Assembly: GCF_008704715.1 (NCBI RefSeq)
Contig: NZ_CP023689.1
Coordinates: 5,704,001-5,768,000, forward strand
DNA length: 64,000 nucleotides
Direction of reading: 5' to 3'
From: Streptomyces chartreusis
Lineage (GTDB): Bacteria; Actinomycetota; Actinomycetes; Streptomycetales; Streptomycetaceae
Shown here one piece after another: positions 48,621 to 56,550 of the stretch; the stretch's first letter is position 1; the number at the start of each line of letters is the position of its first letter. The notes beneath the pieces were generated by a model that was given only the letters and a program-made list of their open reading frames with translations, was not told the DNA's origin and made no database searches. Made by a program: the position numbers and the translations under genes.

Positions 48621-50174
48621 ATGGCCGAACGCGAACATGTGCGGGTCGCGGTGGTCGGGTCCGGGTTCGGCGGGCTGGGAGCCGCCGTACGGCTGCGGCG
48701 CGAGGGCGTGACCGACTTCGTCGTCCTGGAGCGGGCCGGCAGCGTCGGCGGCACCTGGCGGGACAACAGCTATCCGGGATGCGCCTGCGACGTGCCGTCC
48801 CACCTGTACTCCTTCTCCTTCGCGCCCAACCCCGACTGGCCGCGCACATTCTCCGGGCAGGAGCACATCCGTGCCTACCTGGAGCACGTCACGGACACCT
48901 TCGGGCTGCGCCCGCACATCCGCTTCGACTCCGAGGTGAAGCGGATGACCTGGAACGGCGAGCGGCTGTGCTGGGACATCGAGACCAGCGCGGGGAACCT
49001 GTCGGCCGACTTCGTGGTCTCCGCCACCGGGCCGCTGTCCGACCCCAAGACGCCCGACATCCCCGGTCTTGACACCTTCCCCGGCAAGGTCTTCCACTCC
49101 GCCCGCTGGGACCACGACTTCGACCTGCGCGGCAAGCGCGTCGCCATGGTCGGCACCGGCGCCTCGGCCATCCAGATCGTGCCGTCCATCCAGCCCGAGG
49201 TCGAGCGGCTCACGCTCTTCCAGCGCACCCCGCCCTGGGTCATGCCCCGCATCGACCGCGCCATCAGCGGCGCGGAGCGCTCCCTGCACCGGGCCCTGCC
49301 CGTCACCAGCCGGCTGCGCCGCGGGCTGCTGTGGGGCATCCGGGAGCTCCAGGTCCAGGCGTTCACCAAGCACCCCAACGAGCTGGGCTTCATCGAGCAG
49401 CTGGCCAAGCGGAACATGGCCCGCGCGATCAAGGACCCGGCGCTGCGCGCCAAGCTCACCCCCGACTACCGCATCGGCTGCAAGCGGATCCTGCTGAGCA
49501 GCGCGTACTACCCGGCGCTCGCCAGGCCCAACGTGGACGTCGTCGCCAGCGGGCTCAGCGAGATCCGCGGCTCGACCGTCGTCGCCGCCGACGGCACCGA
49601 GGCCGAGGTCGACGCGATCGTCTTCGGCACCGGGTTCCACGTCACCGACATGCCCATCGCGGAGCGCGTGGTGGGTGCGGAGGGCAAGACCCTCGCCGAG
49701 GTGTGGAAGGGCGGGATGGAGGCCCTGCGCGGCGCCTCCGCCGCCGGGTTCCCGAACTGGATGACCATCATCGGGCCCAACACCGGCCTCGGGAACTCCT
49801 CGATGATCCTGATGATCGAGTCCCAGCTGAACTACATGGCCGACTTCGTACGGCAGCTCGGCCTGCTCGGCAGCGGGGTCGCCCTCGACGCGCGGCCCGG
49901 CGCCGTGCACACCTGGAACCGGCGGGTGCAGGAGCGCATGAAGCGGACGGTGTGGAACACCGGCGGCTGCACCAGCTGGTACCTGGACGCAGCGGGCCGC
50001 AACACCACCGTCTGGCCGGGCACGACGAGCGAGTTCCGGCGGGCCACCCGGCGCGTGGACCTCGCCGAGTACGCCGTGGTGCGGGCGTCCGCGGGCGCGC
50101 GCGAGGAGAGCGGCGGGAGCGTGAGGGCCGGTGACGGCGCGAAGACCGGCGAGGGCGCGGAGGTGACCGCGTGA
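48621..50174 (+). CDS. Flavin-containing Baeyer-Villiger-type monooxygenase
   Basis: The 517-residue protein has the FAD motif VVGSGFGGLGAAVRLRREG, the early GTWRDNSYPGCACDVPSHLYSF (in parts), the BVMO fingerprint F-x-G-x3-H-x3-W-D in FPGKVFHSARWDHDF, and the NADP motif VGTGASAIQIVP. It inserts oxygen next to a ketone or oxidises heteroatoms. The ATG at 48621 begins the conserved region. It is followed with overlapping starts by an alpha/beta hydrolase and an SDR, like mycobacterial mymA with its neighbours. Confidence 0.92.
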   Translation: MAEREHVRVAVVGSGFGGLGAAVRLRREGVTDFVVLERAGSVGGTWRDNSYPGCACDVPSHLYSFSFAPNPDWPRTFSGQEHIRAYLEHVTDTFGLRPHIRFDSEVKRMTWNGERLCWDIETSAGNLSADFVVSATGPLSDPKTPDIPGLDTFPGKVFHSARWDHDFDLRGKRVAMVGTGASAIQIVPSIQPEVERLTLFQRTPPWVMPRIDRAISGAERSLHRALPVTSRLRRGLLWGIRELQVQAFTKHPNELGFIEQLAKRNMARAIKDPALRAKLTPDYRIGCKRILLSSAYYPALARPNVDVVASGLSEIRGSTVVAADGTEAEVDAIVFGTGFHVTDMPIAERVVGAEGKTLAEVWKGGMEALRGASAAGFPNWMTIIGPNTGLGNSSMILMIESQLNYMADFVRQLGLLGSGVALDARPGAVHTWNRRVQERMKRTVWNTGGCTSWYLDAAGRNTTVWPGTTSEFRRATRRVDLAEYAVVRASAGAREESGGSVRAGDGAKTGEGAEVTA

Positions 50175-51115
50175 GCCGCCTGATGAACGTCTCCTCCGGG
50201 CCGTACGCCCCGCCCGCCCCCGCCCGTGAGCTGACGGTCGTGTCCGCCGACGGCGCCCGGCTGCACGTCGAGGTGCACGGCCGCGTCGACGACCCCGACG
50301 CGCCCGCCGTCGTCCTCGCGCACGGCTGGGCCTGCTCGACCGCCTTCTGGGCGGCGCAGATCCGCGAACTCGCCGTCGACCACCGCGTCATCGCCTACGA
50401 CCAGCGCGGCCACGGCCGCAGCCCGGCGAGCCTCGCCTGCACCGCCGACGCCCTCGCCGACGATCTGGAAGCCGTCCTGAAGGAGACCCTCGCACCCGGC
50501 GAGAAGGCCGTGATCGCCGGGCACTCCATGGGCGGCATGACGGTGATGGCCGCCGCAGCGCGCCCGGCGTTCCGCGAACACGCCGCTGCCGTACTGCTGT
50601 GCAGCACCGGCGCCTCGCGGCTGGTCGCCGAGTCGACCGTCATACCCATACGCGCGGGCCGGCTGCGCACCTGGCTGACCGCGCGCGTCCTCGGCTCCCG
50701 GGCGCCGCTCGGGCCGGTCACCCCGGTCGCGCGGGCGATCCTCAAGTACGCGACGATGGGCCCCGGTTCGGCCCCGCACATGGTGGAGGCGTGCGCGCGG
50801 ATCGTGCACGCGTGCCCGCGCAAGGTGCGCCATGCCTGGTCGCAGGTGCTCGACCTGCTCGATCTCGACCACGGCGTACGCCAGTTGACGGTGCCGACCG
50901 CGGTGCTCGTCGGCAGTGCCGACCGGATGACGCCGCCGGTGCACACGCGCTCCCTCGCCGCCGCGCTGCCGCAGCTCCTCGACGTCACCGAACTGCCCGG
51001 CCTCGGGCACATGACGCCGGTCGAGGCGCCCGAGCTGGTGACCGCGAAGATACGGGAACTCGTCACCACATCCCCCAAGGCCACGAAGAACACGCAGGTG
51101 AAGGAGGGCGCATGA
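50171..51115 (+). CDS. Alpha/beta-hydrolase
   Basis: The 314-residue protein has the oxyanion motif LAHGWACSTAFW, DQRGHGRSP, the nucleophile elbow GHSMGGM (Ser), a late Asp near VGSADRMTPP and GLGHMTPVEAP with the catalytic His. The GTG at 50171 overlaps the monooxygenase stop. In this operon it would split the ester formed by the Baeyer-Villiger step into acid and alcohol. Confidence 0.9.
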   Translation: MSRLMNVSSGPYAPPAPARELTVVSADGARLHVEVHGRVDDPDAPAVVLAHGWACSTAFWAAQIRELAVDHRVIAYDQRGHGRSPASLACTADALADDLEAVLKETLAPGEKAVIAGHSMGGMTVMAAAARPAFREHAAAVLLCSTGASRLVAESTVIPIRAGRLRTWLTARVLGSRAPLGPVTPVARAILKYATMGPGSAPHMVEACARIVHACPRKVRHAWSQVLDLLDLDHGVRQLTVPTAVLVGSADRMTPPVHTRSLAAALPQLLDVTELPGLGHMTPVEAPELVTAKIRELVTTSPKATKNTQVKEGA

Positions 51116-51996
51116 GCAAGGTGAGCCTCGAAGGACAGGTCGCGGTCGTGACCGGCGCGGCGCGGGGCGTCGGGGAGCTGCTCGCGCGCAAGCTCTCCGC
51201 ACGCGGTGCCTCGGTGGCGCTGGTCGGGCTGGAGGCGGACGCCCTCAAGCAGGTCTCGGAGCGACTGCACGGCGACAGCGACCACTGGTACGCCGACGTC
51301 ACCGACCACGAGGCGATGGCGCGCGTGGCGCAGGAGGTCAAGGAGCGGTTCGGGAAGGTCGACATCGTCGTCGCCAACGCGGGTGTCGCGACCGGCGGTC
51401 CGTTCGTCGACTCCGACCCGGACGCCTGGCGGCGGGTCATCGAGGTCAACCTCATCGGGTCGGCGGTGACGGCCCGCGCGTTCCTGCCGGTGCTGATGGA
51501 GAGCCGGGGCTACCTGCTCCAGATCGCCTCGCTCGCGGCGATCACGCCGGCGCCGATGATGACCGCGTACTGCGCGTCCAAGTCGGGTGTGGAGGCGTAC
51601 GCGCACAGCCTGCGGGCCGAGGTCGGCTACAAGGGCGTGCGGGTCGGCGTCGGTTATCTGTCCTGGACCGACACCGACATGGTGCGCGGGGCCGATCAGG
51701 ACGACGTCATGCGGGAGTTGAGGCAGCGGCTGCCGTGGCCGTCGAACAAGACGTATCCGCTGGGGCCGGCCGTCGACCGGATCGTGGCCGGGATCGAGCG
51801 GCGCTCCAGCCATGTGTACGGGCAGTGGTGGCTGCGCGGGATGCAGGGTGTTCGCGGGTATCTGCCCGCGCTCATCGGGACGGTGGGGCAGCGGGAGATG
51901 CGGCGGTTCTCGGACCGGCTGGAAGGCATGCGCACGGGGCTGGTCGGAGCGGGCGGCGCGGCCGATGAGCAGGAGCGTATTACGCGGCGTAACTGA
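51112..51996 (+). CDS. Short-chain dehydrogenase/reductase
   Basis: The 294-residue protein has the SDR cofactor motif VVTGAARGVGELLA (TGxxxGxG), VVANAGVA, the catalytic Ser near IASLAA and YCASKSG (Tyr-x3-Lys), then a C-terminal extension of about 60 residues. It overlaps the hydrolase by four bases (ATGA). It could oxidise a secondary alcohol to the ketone used by the monooxygenase, as SadH does in the mycobacterial mymA operon. Confidence 0.9.
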   Translation: MSKVSLEGQVAVVTGAARGVGELLARKLSARGASVALVGLEADALKQVSERLHGDSDHWYADVTDHEAMARVAQEVKERFGKVDIVVANAGVATGGPFVDSDPDAWRRVIEVNLIGSAVTARAFLPVLMESRGYLLQIASLAAITPAPMMTAYCASKSGVEAYAHSLRAEVGYKGVRVGVGYLSWTDTDMVRGADQDDVMRELRQRLPWPSNKTYPLGPAVDRIVAGIERRSSHVYGQWWLRGMQGVRGYLPALIGTVGQREMRRFSDRLEGMRTGLVGAGGAADEQERITRRN

Positions 51997-52083
51997 TCGA
52001 CATGCGCAGGGTTATCGCCCGTGTGAATCTGGTCGAGGCCCCACCGAGGGGCCAATCCCCACCCACTACGGGAGTGAACCCAC

Positions 52084-52311
52084 ATGGGCATGAAGGACCA
52101 GTTCAAGGAGAAGTCCGAGCAGCTTCAGGAGCGTGCGCGTCAGCACGGTCAGCAGGAGCGCGGTCGTCCGCAGGGCCAGCCGGAGCGGGGTCGTCCGCAG
52201 GGGCAGCCGGAGCGGGGCCGCCCCCAGCGTCCGGAGCGGCCGGAGCGCGACCGCGAGCCCGAGCGGATGCGTGAGGACGAGGAGCGGTTCGACCAGGACT
52301 ACGACCGGTAG
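52084..52311 (+). CDS. Small hydrophilic repeat protein
   Basis: The 75-residue protein is almost wholly charged or Gln/Pro. After MGMKDQFKEKSEQLQERARQ come nine-residue repeats QGQPERGRP (two full and partial flanking copies), a run of Pro-Glu-Arg and an acidic end DEERFDQDYDR. It should be intrinsically disordered. GGGAG lies about eight bases before the ATG and a terminator follows, so it is a real gene. The function is unknown; the start resembles CsbD-like stress proteins only loosely. Confidence 0.7.
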   Translation: MGMKDQFKEKSEQLQERARQHGQQERGRPQGQPERGRPQGQPERGRPQRPERPERDREPERMREDEERFDQDYDR

Positions 52312-52333
52312 TCAGTCGCCGCGCTGAACGCGA

Positions 52334-52371
52334 CGCGGGGTGCCCACGGTTTCGTGGGTGCCCCGCGTTTT
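52334..52371 (+). terminator. Terminator after the repeat protein gene
   Basis: CGCGGGGTGCCCAC and GTGGGTGCCCCGCG pair over 14 positions with two weak pairs and a 6-base loop, followed by TTTT. Confidence 0.75.
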
Positions 52372-52410
52372 GCGTTGCGTGTGGGGGTGCGTTGTCGGGT
52401 GCGGGCCGGT

Positions 52411-52448
52411 GGGGGTCCGGTCGCGCAGTTCCCCGCGCCCCTAGGGGG
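52411..52448 (+). repeat. GCAGTTCCCCGCGCCCCT repeat, copy 4
   Basis: GGTCGCGCAGTTCCCCGCGC is followed by CCCTAGGGGG, so the end can form CCCCTAGGGG. It overlaps the stop codon of the tricorn gene (52441-52443). Confidence 0.75.
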
Positions 52449-55400
52449 TTGTACGTGGCGGGAGTTTCGGACGTGACCGGTCCGGTACGTGTGAGTAGTC
52501 CGGGGGTGTTGCCGCCGGGTTGGACTCCAGGAGTTCCAGGGCCAGTTCGACCGCGTCGGTGAGCTGGGCGTGGCGGCCCTCCGCCCAGTCCAGGGGCGTG
52601 CGGAGGATCTCCAGGTCGGGGGTGACGCCCTTGTTCTCGATGCTCCAGCCGTACGCGTCGAACCACGCCGCGTTCATCGGGACCGTGATCACCGTGCCGT
52701 CGCCGAGGCGGTGGCGGCCGGTCATGCCGACCACTCCGCCCCAGGTGCGCTGCCCGACGACGGGCCCGAGCCTGAGGAGTTTGAAGGCCGCCGTGATCAT
52801 GTCGCCGTCGGAGGAGGTCGACTCGTCGGCCAGGGCGACCACGGGTCCGCGCGGGGCGTTGGAGGCGTACGACACCGGCTGGGCGTTGCGGGTGAGGTCC
52901 CAGCCGAGGATCGTGCGGGTCAGCTTCTCCACCACCAGTTCGCTGATGTGGCCGCCGGCGTTACCGCGCACGTCGACGATGAGCGCGGGCCGGGACACCT
53001 CCATCCGCAGGTCCCGGTTGAACTGGGCCCAGCCCGAGCCGCCCATGTCGGGGATGTGTAGATAGCCGCAGCGGCCGCCGCTCAACTCCCGTACCACCTC
53101 GCGGCGTTTGGCGACCCAGTCCTGGTAGCGCAGGGGGCGTTCGTCGATCAGCGGCACCACCGCCACCCGGCGCGCCCGGCCGGCCACGCCCTCCGCCGGG
53201 GTGAACGTCAGCTCCACCGTGGTGCCGCCGGCGCCGGCCAGCAGGGGGTAGGGGCCGGCGGCCGGGTCCACGGGGCGACCGTCGACATGGGTGAGAACCG
53301 CGCCCTCCCGGATGCCCGTGCCCGCCAGCGGGGAGCGGGCCTTGGAGTCCGACGACTCGCCGGGCAGGATGCGCCTGATGGTCCAGCCGTCGTCGCGGCG
53401 TACGAAGTTGGCGCCGAGCAGGCCCTGCCAGCGCTGGTAGTGCGGCGGGCCCTCGTTGCGGCGGGCGGCGGTGACATAGGCGTGCGAGGTGCCGAGTTCG
53501 CCGAGCACTTCGCGCAGCAGGTCCGCGAAGTCGTCGGGGGAGGCGACGCGTTCGACCAGGGGCCGGTACTGGTCGAGGACCGTGTCCCAGTCGATGCCGC
53601 ACATGCCCGGCTCCCAGAAGTACGCCCGGATCAGCCGGCCCGCCTCCTCGTACGACTGCCGCCACTCGGCCGCCGGATCCACCTCGTGCAGGATGCGGCG
53701 GGCGTCGATCCACACGATGGAGTCGCTGTCGCCGGACTCGGTGGCGGGGACCGCGCGCAGGTCGCCCTCGTCGACGACGACCAGCCGGGTGCCGTCGCCG
53801 CTGACCGTGAACCAGTCGAGGTGGTCGACGAGTTCGGACTTCTTGGCCTTGCTGATGTTGAAGTGCTCCAGGGTGGGCCGCCCGGTCGTGTCGTCCGGGT
53901 TGGCGAACGTCTCGCCGAGCGCGCCCGAGATCGGCCAGCGCAGCCAGACGAGACCGCCGCCCGAGACCGGGTACAGCGCCGAGTACTTGGAGGCGGCGAC
54001 CGGGAAGGGGGTGACCCTGCTCTCCAGGCCCTCGACCTCGACGATCGTCGCGCCGCCGCCGTCGCCCTCCTCGTCCTCCACCGGGTCCAGGCCCCCGGCG
54101 GCCGGGCGGCCCTCGGGGTTCAGGGCGAAGGGGGAGGGGGTCGCGGAGGACAGCGGCACCAGGTAGGGGCGGCAGCCGAGCGGGAAGGACAGGTCCCCGG
54201 TGTGGACGTCGTACACCGGGTCGAAGCCCCGCCAGGAAAGGAAGGCGAGGTAGCGGCCGTCCCGGGTGAACACCGGATTCTCGTCCTCGAAGCGGCCGCC
54301 GGTGAGGTCGACGATCAGGCGGTCCTTTATGCGGGCCAGCTTGATCTGGCGCAGGGAGCGGCCGATGCCGGGATGCGACCAGGTCAGCCAGGTCCCGTCC
54401 GGGGAGAAGGCCAGGTCCCGCACGGGCCCGTTGACCGACCGGATCAGCTCGGTGACCTCTCCGTTGGAGTCCTCGGTCGCGTCGAGGAGGAGCAGCCGTC
54501 CGTCGTGCGCGGCGATGGCGAGGCGCTCGCCCTTGGGGTCGGAGACCATCTCCAGGACCCGGCCCACGTCGCCCGAGGCCAGCCGGCGCGGGTCGCGGTC
54601 GCCGGTCGCGCGGGGCAGGTAGGCGATCTCGACCGCGTCCTCGCCCTCCGCGTCCGTCACATAGGCGACCTGGCCGACCGAGCCGAGCATCTCCGGGAGC
54701 CGGACCCGTACGCCTGCGGTGTCGGTGATCGTGCGGGCCGGGCCGTCCCGGTGGGTCAGCCAGTACAGGCTGCCGCGTACGACGACCGCGCTCGCGCGGC
54801 CCGTCTCGTCGACGGAGACGCCGTCGACGTGCTGGGCGGCGGGCACCTGGTACTTGCGGCGCCCGGGGCGCGGCCCGCTCAGCCGTACGTCGAGTCGGCG
54901 CGGCTCGGAGCCGGCGGCCAGGTCGTCGACCAGCCACAGGTCGCCCGCGCACTGGTACACCACCCGGGTGCCGTCGCTGGCGGCGTGCCGGGCGTAGAAC
55001 GCGTCGTGGTCGGTGTGCCGGCGCAGGTCGGAGCCGTCGTGGGCGCAGGAGTAGAGGTTGCCGACGCCCTCGTGGTCGGAGAGGAAGGCGATCCGTTCGC
55101 CGACGAACATGGGGGAGGCCAGATGGCCGTCGATGTCCGGGAGCAGGCGTTCGCAGTGCAGCCACAGCCTGCCGGTGGCGCCGCCCCGGTAGCGCTTCCA
55201 GGAGGCCGGTTCGTGCGGCGGGGTACCGGTGAGCAGCAGGGTCCTGCGCTCGTCGTCGAGGTCGGCGACCTGGATGTCGGAGCAGGGGCCCCAGGGCAGC
55301 TTGCGGCCGGGATCGCCGTCGGGGCGGACCTTGTAGGCCCAGGTGTAGTGGGAGAAGGGCTCGCCGTGCGAGGCGACGGCGAGGATCACCCCGTCGGGGG

Positions 55401-55725
55401 TCCAGCCGCAGACCTGGGTGTCGGCCGAGCCCCAGTGGGTGAGCTGCCGGCCCGGGCCGCCGTCCACCGGGACGAGGTGGATCTCGGGGACCAGGCTGCG
55501 CCAGCTCGTGTACGCGATGTGGCGGCCGTCGGGCGCGAAGCGGGGGTGGCCGGTCTTGGTGCGGTCCACGGTGAGGCGCCAGGCGCGGCCGGGGCCGTCG
55601 AGGGGAGCCAGCCACAGGTCGTCCTCGGCCACGAAGCACAGCAGGTCGTCATGGAGATGAGGCAGGCGCAGATAGCTCACCTCCCCATGCTTTTCCCGCG
55701 GACGGATCGGAGCAACTCGTGACAT
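52441..55725 (-). CDS. Tricorn protease homologue (S41 family)
   Basis: The protein of about 1,094 residues has an N-terminal six-bladed WD-like beta-propeller (SYLRLPHLHDDLLCFVAEDDLW and on), a second propeller, a C1 helical domain, a PDZ domain and the S41 serine protease domain. The catalytic Ser is in ADESTSSDGDM, and GNAGGHISELVVEKL is typical. Tricorn degrades peptides released by the proteasome. The start may be ATG 55725 or GTG 55680, where the first propeller begins; neither has an ideal ribosome site. Confidence 0.93.
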   Translation of the reverse strand: MSRVAPIRPREKHGEVSYLRLPHLHDDLLCFVAEDDLWLAPLDGPGRAWRLTVDRTKTGHPRFAPDGRHIAYTSWRSLVPEIHLVPVDGGPGRQLTHWGSADTQVCGWTPDGVILAVASHGEPFSHYTWAYKVRPDGDPGRKLPWGPCSDIQVADLDDERRTLLLTGTPPHEPASWKRYRGGATGRLWLHCERLLPDIDGHLASPMFVGERIAFLSDHEGVGNLYSCAHDGSDLRRHTDHDAFYARHAASDGTRVVYQCAGDLWLVDDLAAGSEPRRLDVRLSGPRPGRRKYQVPAAQHVDGVSVDETGRASAVVVRGSLYWLTHRDGPARTITDTAGVRVRLPEMLGSVGQVAYVTDAEGEDAVEIAYLPRATGDRDPRRLASGDVGRVLEMVSDPKGERLAIAAHDGRLLLLDATEDSNGEVTELIRSVNGPVRDLAFSPDGTWLTWSHPGIGRSLRQIKLARIKDRLIVDLTGGRFEDENPVFTRDGRYLAFLSWRGFDPVYDVHTGDLSFPLGCRPYLVPLSSATPSPFALNPEGRPAAGGLDPVEDEEGDGGGATIVEVEGLESRVTPFPVAASKYSALYPVSGGGLVWLRWPISGALGETFANPDDTTGRPTLEHFNISKAKKSELVDHLDWFTVSGDGTRLVVVDEGDLRAVPATESGDSDSIVWIDARRILHEVDPAAEWRQSYEEAGRLIRAYFWEPGMCGIDWDTVLDQYRPLVERVASPDDFADLLREVLGELGTSHAYVTAARRNEGPPHYQRWQGLLGANFVRRDDGWTIRRILPGESSDSKARSPLAGTGIREGAVLTHVDGRPVDPAAGPYPLLAGAGGTTVELTFTPAEGVAGRARRVAVVPLIDERPLRYQDWVAKRREVVRELSGGRCGYLHIPDMGGSGWAQFNRDLRMEVSRPALIVDVRGNAGGHISELVVEKLTRTILGWDLTRNAQPVSYASNAPRGPVVALADESTSSDGDMITAAFKLLRLGPVVGQRTWGGVVGMTGRHRLGDGTVITVPMNAAWFDAYGWSIENKGVTPDLEILRTPLDWAEGRHAQLTDAVELALELLESNPAATPPDYSHVPDRSRPKLPPRTTP

Positions 55726-55760
55726 CGCATGGCATACGGACCGGCGTGACCCAGAACACG

Positions 55761-55825
55761 AACGAAACCGTTTCGTTTCGATGAGGGGATGCGCTATCGT
55801 CGTTGGTGTACGAAACCGTGTCGTT
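55761..55825. promoter_or_regulatory. Twin TetR operators between tricorn and TetR genes
   Basis: AACGAAACCGTTTCGTT (55761-55777) has perfect 8-bp arms around one central base. TACGAAACCGTGTCGTT (55809-55825) is a second copy with six of eight arm positions symmetric. They are 48 bp apart and lie 36 bp from the tricorn start and 13 bp from the TetR start, so binding could control both directions. Confidence 0.7.
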
Positions 55826-55837
55826 CGGAGTGGGAAG

Positions 55838-56446
55838 GTGAGTTCGGTGGCCGAGGTCGCAACTGCACGTCGCAGCCGGATCACCCCCGAGCGCGAGGCC
55901 GAGCTGTACGAGGCCGTGCTCGACCTGCTCCGGGAGGTCGGCTACGACGCCCTCACCATGGACGCCGTGGCGGCCCGCACCCGGTCCAGCAAGGCGACGC
56001 TCTACCGCCAGTGGGGCGGCAAGCCGGAGCTGGTGGCGAAGGCGATCCGGCACAACAAGCCGGGCAGCATCTCCGACGTCGACACCGGATCCCTGCGGGG
56101 CGACCTGCACGCCCTCACCTCCCGTGAGGACGACTGCTCCATGCAGCAGAACGCCGCGCTGATGCGGGGTCTGTTCATGGCGGTGCACGGCAACCCGGAC
56201 CTTCTCCAGGCCTTCAAGGAGCTCCTCATCGAGCCCGAGATGGAGGAGTTCCACCGGGTGGTGCAGCGGGCCGTCGACCGCGGCGAGATCCGCGCCGACC
56301 GCCCCGCGCTGGAGTACATCGTGCACATGCTCGTCGGCGCGTTCGCCACGCGCACGCTGATCGACGACCAGCCGCCGACCCAGCAGTTCCTCACCTCGTA
56401 CATCGACGCCGTGGTCCTCCCCGCCCTCGGCGTTCCCGTCAACTGA
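55838..56446 (+). CDS. TetR-family regulator of the MMPL exporter
   Basis: The 202-residue protein has a TetR helix-turn-helix (about 14-60: LREVGYDALTMDAVAARTRSS and ATLYRQWGGKPELV in parts) and a TetR_C_16-like ligand domain ending in TRTLIDDQPPTQQFL. The GTG at 55838 has GGAG seven bases upstream. It lies 104 bp before an MMPL transporter gene on the same strand and should repress that pump through the upstream twin operators. Confidence 0.88.
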   Translation: MSSVAEVATARRSRITPEREAELYEAVLDLLREVGYDALTMDAVAARTRSSKATLYRQWGGKPELVAKAIRHNKPGSISDVDTGSLRGDLHALTSREDDCSMQQNAALMRGLFMAVHGNPDLLQAFKELLIEPEMEEFHRVVQRAVDRGEIRADRPALEYIVHMLVGAFATRTLIDDQPPTQQFLTSYIDAVVLPALGVPVN

Positions 56447-56550
56447 CGAGTCCCCTTCAGCTAGCCCTCCACCTGACGTAACCGCTCACGTCGTCGGGCT
56501 GATCACCCCTGCCCAGAACCAACCCCACGACCTGACCGGGAGTCGCCCTC

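Noticed and set aside
53287..55722. 811-codon open frame antisense to the tricorn gene
   Set aside because: A typical high-GC shadow frame: Val/Gly/Arg-rich, no ribosome site and no domain.
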